DNA of 41,818 nucleotides from Oscillospiraceae bacterium (GTDB lineage: Bacteria > Bacillota > Clostridia > Oscillospirales > Oscillospiraceae). Positions 31,765 to 40,809 of the stretch are shown here, piece by piece. Under the pieces are notes generated by a model. It saw only the letters and a list, made by a program, of their open reading frames with translations. It was not told the origin of the DNA and searched no databases. Positions within the stretch are counted from its first letter, which is position 1, and each line of letters opens with the position of its first letter. The stretch covers positions 1 through 41,818 of the forward strand of contig CACZUK010000016.1 in the NCBI GenBank assembly GCA_902784305.1, written 5' to 3'. Both the position numbers and the translations under genes were made by a program.

Positions 31765-31904
31765 GCGAGAGAAAGCCGCCGGTGACTGTGCCCTTTTACG
31801 CCCACGAGGCGGAAATATATCGGCAGGAAAGACGGCTGCACCACTGGCAAGCACTGGCAGGAATTGCGGCGGCTGTGGCTGTGGCTGCACTGCTACGGCG
31901 GTAA
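31761..31904 (+). CDS. Small membrane protein
   Basis: 47 residues with AAAGGAGG 9 bases upstream. The N-terminal VPFYAHEAEIYRQERRLHHW is followed by a single hydrophobic helix (ALAGIAAAVAVAALL) and RR. Its layout resembles small membrane proteins often seen in clostridial prophages and integrative elements (VPFYxHE start). Function unknown. Confidence 0.65.
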   Translation: MSERKPPVTVPFYAHEAEIYRQERRLHHWQALAGIAAAVAVAALLRR

Positions 31905-32247
31905 GCAAGCAAACGCCCCACAAAAGGCAAGCGGGAACGAACAAAACCGCAACAATCGCGGAACACGATAAGGCTGGAAATTTTGGGTTAAACGCCCGTA
32001 GAACGCCCGTGGAGCGGCTTTGTGTGCGTGGCTGTCCTTCTTTACCCGGAGGGGACAGAAACGGCATAGAGCCGCTCTTGTGCGTCTGAGGGCATATCAC
32101 AGAGGCGTGAACCGTGGCAGGGAAACCCGCTCCAATTAGAGCACGTTCAAGGCTGCACACAACAGAGAACAAGCAACGAGCCTCTTTGCCCCGCTCCGTG
32201 CCGTTTTGCCTCAAAAAGTAAAAATGCCAAAAAAGTTGCGAAAAAAT
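31905..32247 (+). other. Right-end non-coding region of the element
   Basis: No convincing gene on either strand. It contains two 9-bp direct repeats AACGCCCGT 11 bp apart near 31990. It may hold a recombination or transfer site; nothing specific is recognised. Confidence 0.35.
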
Positions 32248-32270
32248 TTTTGGTGCACACTTTGGTGCAC
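32248..32270 (+). repeat. Right putative integrase arm site
   Basis: TTTTGGTGCAC, two bases, TTTGGTGCAC; one base differs from 27741-27763. It lies 116 bp from attR. Confidence 0.65.
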
Positions 32271-32386
32271 TACGTAAAAAAACAAGCCGAAACGTTATTC
32301 TTATATATGTTTGAAATGTTTTTGTTTCCCTGCTGTTTTGCCATGTTTTCATACATAAAAATACGATAAAATACACAGCACAAGCA

Positions 32387-32442
32387 ACTCGTAATGAGAA
32401 GGTTGTCAGTTCGATTCTGACCAGAAGCTCCAGAAAAACCGC
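32387..32442 (+). repeat. attR, 56-bp direct repeat
   Basis: Identical to 27621-27676. It is a partial tRNA-Thr copy lacking the acceptor 5' strand, D arm and 5' half of the anticodon arm, hence not a functional tRNA. Confidence 0.92.
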
Positions 32443-32469
32443 TTATCCGGACAGGATAGGCGGTTTTTT
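32434..32469 (+). terminator. Original tRNA-Thr terminator, now beyond attR
   Basis: AAAACCGCTTATCC/GGATAGGCGGTTTT with a T6 run. Before integration this would have directly followed the tRNA gene. Confidence 0.82.
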
Positions 32470-32562
32470 GTTTGTCCTCTGAACAGCCAGCTCCCCCACG
32501 CCAAAGACGGGCAACACTTTCTTTCGGGACCTGACCTGTTTTGCGTCGCGGAGGAAACAGCA

Positions 32563-32591
32563 TTGCAATCGTCCCCTCTGTACGTTATAAT
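32563..32591 (+). promoter_or_regulatory. Promoter of the redox cassette
   Basis: TTGCAA (32563-32568), 17-base spacer, TATAAT (32586-32591). Confidence 0.88.
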
Positions 32592-32688
32592 GATGAAAAT
32601 AGCTTAGAACCCCCAGAGGACGCGGCAGCTTCTTCCGCTCCCCTTCCACATTCACATTCTCTCAGCTCACATCGAGGAGGAACCCAAC

Positions 32689-33357
32689 ATGCGCAGAAAA
32701 TCCATTCTCTCTCCCCTGTCCCTGCTGCTCTGTGCGGCTCTGGCGCTCAGCATTCTGCTCACCGGCTGCTCGGAGGGGACGACTTCCCCGGCCTCCTCCG
32801 AAGCCCCCGCGCAGAGTGCAGCCGCCGAAAGCACAGCCACTCCCGAAGAAGCCGGCTCCTCCGAAAGCGCCGTCCCGACCGGAACCGCCGCCGAGCTGGG
32901 CTCCCTGAAAGCGTTTACTGCCTCCACTCTGGACGGCGGCAGCTTCACACAGGACGATATTTTCGCCAAGGACCTCACAATCATCAACTTCTGGGCCCTG
33001 TCCTGCCCGCCCTGCATCGGAGAAATGCCCGATCTGGCAGACTTCGCCCAAAAGCTCCCGGACAATGTTCAAATGATCACCATGTGTCTGGACGCGCTGT
33101 ACGATGAGGAGAGCACCAAGAGCATCCTGAGTGAAGCCGGTTTTGAGGGCGTGACCCTGGTGTCCGGCGAGGGGGATTTGGAAGATGTGTGCTATCAGCT
33201 CCAGTACACCCCCACCACGGTTCTGGTGGACAGCCAGGGCAATCTTGTGGGGGACGCCATCATCGGGACCTGTGAAGACCTGTCCGAAACCTATCTCACG
33301 GCCATCAATTCGGCATTGAAAGCCGGTGGAAAGGCGGAGATTCGCCTTGAATCGTAA
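32689..33357 (+). CDS. TlpA-like thioredoxin-fold lipoprotein
   Basis: 222 residues. The signal peptide ends in a lipobox (LLTGC, lipidated Cys27). A Ser/Ala/Glu-rich linker follows to about residue 66, then a thioredoxin fold with redox-active Cys106-Pro-Pro-Cys109 in NFWALSCPPCIGEMPDL and the cis-Pro loop YTPTTVLVD. It should be a membrane-tethered extracellular thiol-disulfide oxidoreductase. GAGGAGG is 8 bases before the start. Its end overlaps the next gene, and the downstream CXXC and polyferredoxin genes look like its electron supply (inference). Confidence 0.9.
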   Translation: MRRKSILSPLSLLLCAALALSILLTGCSEGTTSPASSEAPAQSAAAESTATPEEAGSSESAVPTGTAAELGSLKAFTASTLDGGSFTQDDIFAKDLTIINFWALSCPPCIGEMPDLADFAQKLPDNVQMITMCLDALYDEESTKSILSEAGFEGVTLVSGEGDLEDVCYQLQYTPTTVLVDSQGNLVGDAIIGTCEDLSETYLTAINSALKAGGKAEIRLES

Positions 33358-33493
33358 CATTGTGCCGCTGGTTCGATTTATCGTGCTGGGGATTTCCCTC
33401 GCTCTGATTGTCATCGGAATCCTGCGGCGGGAGCATCTGGAGGTCCTGCAAAAGGCGGTGCGGATATGCCTGGAATGCATCGGAATCGGGTGA
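33347..33493 (+). CDS. CD1871A-family CXXC membrane protein
   Basis: 48 residues from a TTG start 7 bases after GGAG. One membrane helix (about 8-26), then REHLEVLQKAVRICLECIGIG, where the terminal Cys41-x-x-Cys44 and the IGIG end are the family signature. It overlaps the tlpA-like gene by 11 bases and the next gene by 4. Function is unproven; the context suggests a membrane thiol relay between the polyferredoxin and the lipoprotein. Confidence 0.85.
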   Translation: MNRNIVPLVRFIVLGISLALIVIGILRREHLEVLQKAVRICLECIGIG

Positions 33494-34422
33494 AGCGGGA
33501 CGCGGCCGGAAAGCGTCTCTCCGGTCAGAGAATCGCGCAGCTGCTCTCGGCCGCGCTGACCAACGGCTATCTGATTGGATTTCAACGGGGCAGAATCTAC
33601 GCCGGAGGGACGAAAGCGGTCTGCGTGCCCGTCCTCAACTGCTACTCCTGTCCCGGAGCGCTGGGTGCCTGCCCGATTGGCGCGCTGCAAACGTCGCTGG
33701 GCGGCGTGCGGCGCCATTTCCCCTTCTATGTGCTGGGTCTGCTCATGCTCTTCGGGATTGTCCTCGGCCGGGTGGTCTGCGGCCTGCTGTGCCCCTTTGG
33801 TCTGGTTCAGGACCTGCTGCACCAGCTGCCGCTCCCAAAATGGCGGGTTCCCAGCCCGGTTGACCGGCCTGCCAGGTATCTCAAATACCTTGTGCTGCTG
33901 ATTCTTGTGATTGGCCTCCCGGCCTTTGCGGTGACAAAAACCGGGGTCACGCCCCCTTATTTCTGCAAGTATCTCTGCCCCGCCGGAACGCTGGGGGGCG
34001 GAATCCCCCTGATGCTCGCGGACCCGAACATCCGAAGGCTGGCGGGCGCGCTGTTCGGCTGGAAAACGCTGGTGCTGCTGATCGTTGCGCTGACCTCCGC
34101 GGTGATTCCCCGGCCCTTCTGCCGCTATCTGTGCCCTCTGGGCGCCTTTTACTCCCTGTTCAACCGGTTCAGCTTCTTTCAGATGCGTCTGGATGAGGGG
34201 AAGTGCGTCAAATGTCAGAGGTGTGTTCACGCCTGCCCCATGGCCGTGAACGTCACAGAGGACAGCAATCATCCCGAGTGCATCCGCTGCGGAAAATGCA
34301 AGGCGGTCTGTCCGACGGGTGCCATAAGCTGCGGCTTTGGGGAGCATTTTGTTCCGGCAGAGGAAAACCGCTCAGCGGGAAGGGACACGTCCGGGGGCAA
34401 TTCCTCTGGGCATCCACAGTAA
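33490..34422 (+). CDS. NapH-like membrane 4Fe-4S polyferredoxin
   Basis: 310 residues from the GTG that overlaps the preceding TGA; an ATG at 33466 in frame is an alternative. N-terminal Cys45, Cys51, Cys54 and Cys61 (CVPVLNCYSCPGALGACP) precede membrane helices bearing the NapH-type pairs CGLLCPFG, CKYLCPAG and CRYLCPLG. Two 4Fe-4S motifs follow: CVKCQRCVHACP and CIRCGKCKAVCP. Such proteins pass electrons across or along the membrane. Here the likely partner is the CXXC/TlpA pair rather than nitrate reductase, no subunit of which is present. Confidence 0.88.
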   Translation: MKRDAAGKRLSGQRIAQLLSAALTNGYLIGFQRGRIYAGGTKAVCVPVLNCYSCPGALGACPIGALQTSLGGVRRHFPFYVLGLLMLFGIVLGRVVCGLLCPFGLVQDLLHQLPLPKWRVPSPVDRPARYLKYLVLLILVIGLPAFAVTKTGVTPPYFCKYLCPAGTLGGGIPLMLADPNIRRLAGALFGWKTLVLLIVALTSAVIPRPFCRYLCPLGAFYSLFNRFSFFQMRLDEGKCVKCQRCVHACPMAVNVTEDSNHPECIRCGKCKAVCPTGAISCGFGEHFVPAEENRSAGRDTSGGNSSGHPQ

Positions 34423-34495
34423 ATCATTATCCGGCAAGGGAAACGTTAAGACTAAGCCGGAGACAACCATCAACCACCAAAAGAGGAGGATTCTT

Positions 34496-35278
34496 ATGCA
34501 CGAAAACGTCATTTTCTGCTATTCCGGCACAGGAAACTGCCTGGATTTGGCAAAGAACATCGCCCAAGGGCTGGGCGGCGCGGACATCGTCATGATGCGC
34601 TCCGCACCGGCTGTGACCGATGTGCGGGAGGCCAAGCGGGTGGGCTTTGTGTTCCCCTGCTACGGCGGCAGCGCCCCGGAGGACGTGCTCAGGCACGCAA
34701 AGCTGCTGCAAATCAGCCCGGAGGCCTACACCTTCGCGGTCAGTCAGTCCGCCGTCTATCCCGGCACCGGTCTCTCCCGCCTGAACGACATCGTTCCGCT
34801 GAAGTACTGGCGCACCGCCACCCACCATTGCAGCTGCATCTGGCTGTTCCCCCACAAGCTGATGCTGCCTCTGCTGAGCGTGGAGAAGGCCCAGAAGCGC
34901 AGCGAGGCGCTGGCCGCGGAAATCGCACGGGAGGTGCTCTCCGGGAAGCAGTCCCCGAAGAAGCCGCCCAGAAACGTGCTGAATGTGGCGGAAAACAAGG
35001 TCTGGCCGCTGATTTCCGGCGCGAAGGTGCAGGGCTTCAAGGTGAGCGACGCCTGCATCGCCTGCGGACAGTGCGTCCGGCTCTGCCCCCGGAAGAACAT
35101 CCAGCTCATCAACGGCAAGGTCATCATCGGAAGCAACTGCGCCCAGTGCCTTGGCTGCCTGCAATACTGCCCCCAGAGCGCCATCTCCATCGGCAAAATC
35201 ACGGACAAGCGGGAGCACTACCACAACCCCAATGTCGCGGCGGCTGAGCTGATGGAGAGCGTCATTCACGTCGGGTGA
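34496..35278 (+). CDS. EFR1-family flavodoxin-ferredoxin protein
   Basis: 260 residues. An N-terminal flavodoxin-like domain has the FMN phosphate loop SGTGN (10-14) and FPCYGGSAPEDV. The C-terminal bis-4Fe-4S ferredoxin has Cys187/190/193/197 (CIACGQCVRLCP) and Cys215/218/221/225 (CAQCLGCLQYCP). This matches the EFR1 ferredoxin family. It is 73 bases after the polyferredoxin gene in the same direction and may feed electrons into it (inference). GGAGG lies 6 bases before the ATG. Confidence 0.9.
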   Translation: MHENVIFCYSGTGNCLDLAKNIAQGLGGADIVMMRSAPAVTDVREAKRVGFVFPCYGGSAPEDVLRHAKLLQISPEAYTFAVSQSAVYPGTGLSRLNDIVPLKYWRTATHHCSCIWLFPHKLMLPLLSVEKAQKRSEALAAEIAREVLSGKQSPKKPPRNVLNVAENKVWPLISGAKVQGFKVSDACIACGQCVRLCPRKNIQLINGKVIIGSNCAQCLGCLQYCPQSAISIGKITDKREHYHNPNVAAAELMESVIHVG

Positions 35279-35306
35279 CAAATCTTCGCTGTTTTGCGAT
35301 TTCTTC

Positions 35307-35335
35307 TTTACAGATTCCCCTCTTTCCGGTATACT
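35307..35335 (+). promoter_or_regulatory. Promoter of the sodium symporter gene
   Basis: TTTACA (35307-35312), 17-base spacer, TATACT (35330-35335). Confidence 0.82.
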
Positions 35336-35387
35336 GATAAGCTGTCTGGTTTGAAAGAGACAAGGAAACAGAAAAGGAGACTCGCAC

Positions 35388-36791
35388 ATGGAGAAACAAC
35401 GTGCGCAATGGGGCAGCAAGCTGGGCTTCATCCTGGCGGCGGCGGGCTCGGCCGTGGGCCTGGGCAACATCTGGAAGTTCCCCGGCAAGGCCTTTGAGGG
35501 CGGCGGCGGCGCCTTTCTGCTGCTCTACCTCATCATCGTGCCCCTGATTGGCATGCCCGCCATGCTCTCGGAGCTGACCATCGGCCGGGCCAGCCAGTCC
35601 AACGTGGTGGACGCCTTCGGCAAGCTGGGCCACAAAAAGTACACCTGGGTGGGCTGGCTCAGCTGGCTGGTGGCCTTCCTCATCACCTGCTATTACAGCC
35701 ATGTGGGCGGCTGGGTGCTGCGCTACGCCGTGTCCTACGCCACCCAGTCCCGGGCCGTATACGCCGACCCCCTGGGCTACTTCTACGCCCTGCTGGGCTT
35801 CGACCCGGTGAGCGGCGCCACCTGGCTGCCGGTGACGGCGCTGGCCTTTGCGGCGGTGTTCCTGGCCATCTGCGCGTTCATCATCATTCAGGGCGTTCAG
35901 GGCGGCATCGAAAAGTTCAACAAAATCGGCATGCCGGCCCTGTTTGTCATGCTGCTGATTCTGCTGGTGCGCTCTGTCACCCTGCCCGGCGGCATGGAGG
36001 GCGTGCGCTACATGCTCTCTCTGGATTTCAGCAAGCTCAGCTTCCACACCCTGCTCACGGCTCTCTCTCAGGCCTTCTACTCCCTGTCCCTGGGCATGGC
36101 CATCATGGTGACTTACGGCTCCTACCTGCCCGAGACGGAGGACATGCCCAAAAACACCCTGCTCATCTGCGTCATGGACACGCTGGTGGCCGTCATCGCG
36201 GGCTTCATCGTGGTGCCCGCCGTGTTCGCCACCCTGGGGCCGGACGGCGTGGGCAAGGGCGGCGGCTTCGCCTTCGTGTCCCTGGCGGGCGTGTTTGAGC
36301 GCATGCCGGGGGGCGTGCTCTTCGGCATGATGTTCTATCTGCTGCTGCTCTTCGCGGCGCTGACCTCCACGATTTCCCTCATCGAGGGCATTGTGGCCTT
36401 CCTCACCGAGCGCCTGAACTGGAGCCGCACCCCCACCACCATCGGGCTGTGCGCGGTGCTGTTCCTGATTGGCTGCCTCTACACCTGCTCGCAGGCCGCC
36501 TTCCCCCTCCACGGCGTCTGGTTTGACTTCGCCAACGGCGTCACCTTCCCCGGCTTTGGCGACGCCATGGAATTCCTCACGGACCGGGTGATGATTCCCA
36601 TCGCCGCCCTGGGCACCTGCATCTTTGTGGGCTGGAGCTGGACCCCGGAAAAGGCCGCGGAGGAGATTCACCGCGGCGGCGTGCGCTTCGGCCTGCTGAA
36701 GCTCTACAGCTTCCTGGTTCGCTTTGTGCTGCCCGCCGCCATCGCCGTCATCTTCGCGGTGAGCCTGTTCACGGGCACCACGCTGAGCTGA
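35388..36791 (+). CDS. Sodium-dependent transporter, NSS/SNF family
   Basis: 467 residues with about 11-12 membrane helices. The first helix GFILAAAGSAVGLGNIWKFP is the NSS signature that binds Na and substrate, as in LeuT and TnaT; the unwound GLGN segment and GGGAF follow. Substrates are usually amino acids or related amines; which one cannot be told. AAAGGAG lies 8 bases before the start. Monocistronic between its own promoter and terminator. Confidence 0.94.
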   Translation: MEKQRAQWGSKLGFILAAAGSAVGLGNIWKFPGKAFEGGGGAFLLLYLIIVPLIGMPAMLSELTIGRASQSNVVDAFGKLGHKKYTWVGWLSWLVAFLITCYYSHVGGWVLRYAVSYATQSRAVYADPLGYFYALLGFDPVSGATWLPVTALAFAAVFLAICAFIIIQGVQGGIEKFNKIGMPALFVMLLILLVRSVTLPGGMEGVRYMLSLDFSKLSFHTLLTALSQAFYSLSLGMAIMVTYGSYLPETEDMPKNTLLICVMDTLVAVIAGFIVVPAVFATLGPDGVGKGGGFAFVSLAGVFERMPGGVLFGMMFYLLLLFAALTSTISLIEGIVAFLTERLNWSRTPTTIGLCAVLFLIGCLYTCSQAAFPLHGVWFDFANGVTFPGFGDAMEFLTDRVMIPIAALGTCIFVGWSWTPEKAAEEIHRGGVRFGLLKLYSFLVRFVLPAAIAVIFAVSLFTGTTLS

Positions 36792-36811
36792 CAGCCGAAA
36801 CAAAACGTGTA

Positions 36812-36848
36812 AAACCCGCCTGATTTCCACAAATCGGGCGGGTTTTTC
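36812..36848 (+). terminator. Terminator after the symporter gene
   Basis: 15-bp stem AAACCCGCCTGATTT with AAATCGGGCGGGTTT (one G-U) and a T5 run. Confidence 0.93.
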
Positions 36849-36972
36849 ATGCTTACGTCCCTTTCAGCGCACTTGCCGGGTGTTTCGCCTCCGCAGAGGC
36901 TTCTCCGGCGGCCGCCTCCGGGGCGAGGGCCGAGGCGCGTGAAAAAACTTTGCCGCTACCAAGGAAAAACAC

Positions 36973-37001
36973 TTGACACCGCCCGGGAATTGGGGTATAG
37001 T
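36973..37001 (+). promoter_or_regulatory. Promoter of the ylxM-ffh operon
   Basis: TTGACA (36973-36978), 17-base spacer, TATAGT (36996-37001). Confidence 0.92.
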
Positions 37002-37039
37002 AGTCCCGTTGTAAAGCGCTCCCGCTTTACGACAGGACT
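37002..37039 (+). other. Hairpin at the 5' end of the ylxM-ffh transcript
   Basis: GTTGTAAAGC pairs with GCTTTACGAC around a 6-base loop, with outer AGTCC/GGACT pairing. It begins at about the predicted transcript start and could protect the 5' end from decay (inference). Confidence 0.5.
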
Positions 37040-37065
37040 CCAAAGCTGAGAAGGGAGCGGTGAGG

Positions 37066-37431
37066 ATGAAGGACACCACCTTTGAAATGACTCTGCTGTA
37101 TGACTTTTACGGCGACCTGCTCACCGAACGGCAGAAGGAGTTCTACGACCTGTACTACAACGAGGACTTCTCCCTGGCGGAGATTGCGGAAAACGCGGGC
37201 ATCACCCGCCAGGGCGTCCGGGACGTGCTGGTGCGCAGTGAGGCCACCCTCCGGGAGATGGAGGAGAAAACCGGCCTGATGGCGCGCTTTTTGCAGGTGC
37301 GCCGGGGTCTGGAGCGCATTGAGCGCAGCATAAGCGCCATTGAGGAGCTGAACCAGCGCTCTCTGCGCAGCGTCCCTCTGGCGGAGCTGGTGCAGGAGAT
37401 TAAGAACACAACCGCCCAATTAAAGGAGTAA
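37066..37431 (+). CDS. ylxM: YlxM/p13-family helix-turn-helix protein
   Basis: 121 residues. LLYDFYGDLLTERQKEFYDL, YNEDFSLAEIAENAGITRQG and VRDVLVRSEATL make the sigma-70 region-4-like helix-turn-helix of this family, which is almost always encoded just before ffh and may assist signal-recognition-particle function. The start at 37066 has GGGAG 8 bases upstream; GTG 37060 is too close. It ends 3 bases before ffh. Confidence 0.93.
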   Translation: MKDTTFEMTLLYDFYGDLLTERQKEFYDLYYNEDFSLAEIAENAGITRQGVRDVLVRSEATLREMEEKTGLMARFLQVRRGLERIERSISAIEELNQRSLRSVPLAELVQEIKNTTAQLKE

Positions 37432-37434
37432 ACA

Positions 37435-38889
<1,455 letters not shown>

Positions 38890-38970
38890 TTCCCCTTTAT
38901 TTTGCTGATTTGCGAATCATTCGCTGATCATATACAACTTACAACGACAAATCTATGGAGGTAATATACA

Positions 38971-39210
38971 ATGGTTAAGATCAGACTGCGCCGCATGGGC
39001 GCCAAGAAGGCTCCTTTCTACCGCATCGTGGTGGCCGACTCCCGCTATCCCCGTGACGGCCGCTTCATCGAGCAGCTGGGCACCTACAACCCCCTGACCG
39101 AGCCCGCCGAAATCAAGGTTGACGCCGAGCGCACCCAGGCCTGGATCAAGACCGGCGCCCAGCCCACCGACACCGTGAAGCGGCTGCTGAAGCAGGCCAA
39201 CGTCCTGTAA
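38971..39210 (+). CDS. rpsP: 30S ribosomal protein S16
   Basis: 79 residues, [20 protein letters not shown] and [20 protein letters not shown] is 9 bases upstream of the ATG. Standard ffh-rpsP order. Confidence 0.98.
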   Translation: MVKIRLRRMGAKKAPFYRIVVADSRYPRDGRFIEQLGTYNPLTEPAEIKVDAERTQAWIKTGAQPTDTVKRLLKQANVL

Positions 39211-39227
39211 TCCCCGGAGGAATTTGC

Positions 39228-39458
39228 ATGAAAGAGCTCTTGACTTATATCGCACAGAATCTGGTTGACCACCCCGATCAGGTCAGCGTCAACGAGATCG
39301 ACTGCGACGGTGAACTTGTTCTGGAGCTCCGGGTGGCCCCCGAAGACATGGGCAAGGTGATCGGACGGCAGGGGCGCATCGCCAAGGAGATTCGCACCCT
39401 GGTCCGCTCCTATGCGCAACGGAACAATACGCGCGTCACGGTAGACATCGTAGATTGA
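39228..39458 (+). CDS. khpA: KH-domain RNA-binding protein KhpA
   Basis: 76 residues with a type II KH fold: VNEIDCDGELVLELRVAPED, then the GxxG loop VIGRQGR (46-49), then IAKEIRTLVRS. KhpA pairs with KhpB/Jag in Gram-positives and binds many RNAs; the rpsP-khpA-rimM-trmD order is conserved. GGAGG is 7 bases before the start. Confidence 0.95.
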   Translation: MKELLTYIAQNLVDHPDQVSVNEIDCDGELVLELRVAPEDMGKVIGRQGRIAKEIRTLVRSYAQRNNTRVTVDIVD

Positions 39459-39493
39459 CGCGCCGCACCCCGCGGCGCTCACAGGCCAACAGA

Positions 39494-39521
39494 GGGCTGC
39501 CCGGACGAGGCAGCCCTTTTC
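39494..39521 (+). terminator. Internal terminator between khpA and rimM
   Basis: GGGCTGCC/GGCAGCCC stem (39494-39501, 39509-39516) followed by TTTTCCTTT, 27 bases before rimM. It may reduce or regulate read-through into rimM-trmD. Confidence 0.7.
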
Positions 39522-39547
39522 CTTTGGTGTACTTTGGAGGTACGAAC

Positions 39548-40042
39548 ATGAAACAACCCTTACTTGAGGTAGGCCGCATTCTCAACACCCACGGCGTCCG
39601 CGGCGAGCTCAAGGTGGACCCCTGGCTGGACGACCCGGCGGTGTTCTCCTGCCTGACGCGCGTGGAGGTCAACGGAACCAGCTACGCCGTCCGCTCCGCC
39701 CGCGTGCAGGGCCGCTTCGCTCTGGTGACGCTGGAGGGCATCCACTCCATCGACGACGCCGTTCCCCTCAAGGGCCGGGTGGCCCTCGCGCCCCGGGAGG
39801 ACATTCCCATCGCCCCCGGCGCCCACTTCGTGGCCGACCTCATCGGCCTGGACGCGGTGGACGCGGAGACGGGAAAAATCTTCGGAAAAGTGGTAGAAAT
39901 CCACGAATTTCCCGCACAGGACGTGTATGAGGTTCTGGGTGAGAAGCGCTGGATGCTCCCGGACGTGCCGGAGTATGTGGAGGGCATCGACGAGGAGGCC
40001 GGCTGCGTCCGCTTCCACCTGGCGGAGGAGCTGGGACAATGA
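39548..40042 (+). CDS. rimM: 16S rRNA processing protein RimM
   Basis: 164 residues. It helps 30S head assembly, binding S19. LLEVGRILNTHGVRGELKV at the N terminus and VYEVLGEKRWMLPDVPEYV in the PRC-barrel half are characteristic. The start is at 39548, with GGAGG 7 bases upstream; the frame upstream spans a terminator and is rejected. It overlaps trmD by 4 bases. Confidence 0.96.
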   Translation: MKQPLLEVGRILNTHGVRGELKVDPWLDDPAVFSCLTRVEVNGTSYAVRSARVQGRFALVTLEGIHSIDDAVPLKGRVALAPREDIPIAPGAHFVADLIGLDAVDAETGKIFGKVVEIHEFPAQDVYEVLGEKRWMLPDVPEYVEGIDEEAGCVRFHLAEELGQ

Positions 40043-40809
40043 CGGAGATGAAGTACCGCTATCGGGTGGACATCATCACCCTGTTCCCTGAGACCACGGG
40101 GGACGTGCTCTGCGAGTCCATTCTGGGCCGGGCGCAGGAGCGCGACTATCTGAAAATTGAGTGCTGGCAGCTCCGGGACTTCACCACCAACAAGCAGAAT
40201 CAGGTGGACGACTACCCCTACGGCGGCGGCCACGGCGCGGTTTTGCAGGCAGACCCCCTCTACCGCTGCTGGCAGCACATCTGCGACGAGACGAACGGCG
40301 GGGAACGGGTCCACACGATTTTCATGTCCCCCTGCGGCGTCACCTTCAACCAGCAGAAGGCGAAGGAGCTGGTGACAAACTACAACCACCTGATTCTGGT
40401 CTGCGGCCACTACGAGGGCATTGACCAGCGCTTCATCGACGAGTGCGTGGACGAGGAAATCAGTCTGGGCGACTTCGTGCTCACCGGCGGCGAGATTGCG
40501 GCGATGGCCGTCACGGACGCGGTGTGCCGCATGGTGCCCGGTGTGCTTTCGGACCCGGAGTGCTATGAGAATGAGAGCCACTGGGACAATCTGCTGGAGT
40601 ATCCGCAGTACTCGCGGCCAGAGGTCTGGCATGGCCGGGCGGTGCCGAAAATCCTGCTCTCCGGCCACCACGCCAATGTGGAGAAGTGGCGGCGCAAGAT
40701 GTCTCTGGTACGCACCCGGGAGCGCCGCCCGGACCTGTACGCGAAGCTGGACCTGAGCTCCAAAGCCGACAAAAAGCTCCTCAAAGAAATCTCCGAAAAC
40801 ATCTGGTAA
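40039..40809 (+). CDS. trmD: tRNA (guanine-N1)-methyltransferase TrmD
   Basis: 256 residues, SAM-dependent SPOUT methyltransferase that makes m1G37. YRVDIITLFPE, VDDYPYGGGHGAVLQADPLY, LVCGHYEGIDQRFID, ISLGDFVLTGGEIAAM and NVEKWRR are conserved. The ATG overlaps the rimM stop. The usual next gene rplS is absent; a repeat array follows at once. Confidence 0.98.
   Translation: MTEMKYRYRVDIITLFPETTGDVLCESILGRAQERDYLKIECWQLRDFTTNKQNQVDDYPYGGGHGAVLQADPLYRCWQHICDETNGGERVHTIFMSPCGVTFNQQKAKELVTNYNHLILVCGHYEGIDQRFIDECVDEEISLGDFVLTGGEIAAMAVTDAVCRMVPGVLSDPECYENESHWDNLLEYPQYSRPEVWHGRAVPKILLSGHHANVEKWRRKMSLVRTRERRPDLYAKLDLSSKADKKLLKEISENIW

Larger units (their letters stand above)
27621..32442. mobile_element. 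Compact tRNA-Thr integrative element
   Basis: It is bounded by 56-bp identical direct repeats of the tRNA 3' part (27621-27676 and 32387-32442); one repeat plus the interior is 4766 bp. It holds a leftward integrase and Cro/CI-type regulator, and a rightward set of small genes. The DNA is visibly more AT-rich than its surroundings, most clearly at the right end. There is no relaxase, replication initiator, capsid, or recognisable cargo. This suggests a minimal integrative or satellite-type element needing helper functions (inference). Confidence 0.9.

Noticed and set aside
31712..32089. 125-codon frame overlapping the small membrane protein gene
   Set aside because: No ribosome site, low-complexity product, and it runs out of frame across the better-supported 47-codon ORF.
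27621..32386. Toxin-antitoxin or defence module in the element
   Set aside because: No gene shows a toxin fold, nuclease, methyltransferase or other defence signature that I can recognise; only regulators, integrase, DUF6291 and small ORFs are visible.
32387..32466. Second tRNA-Thr gene
   Set aside because: Only the 3' part of the tRNA is present (from the anticodon loop onward); there is no 5' acceptor strand or D arm. It is attR.
32662..34347. 561-codon open frame on the minus strand
   Set aside because: Antisense to the TlpA-like, CXXC and polyferredoxin genes, all of which have strong motifs.
35262..36830. 522-codon open frame on the minus strand
   Set aside because: Antisense to the sodium symporter gene; Gln/His/Gly-rich shadow.
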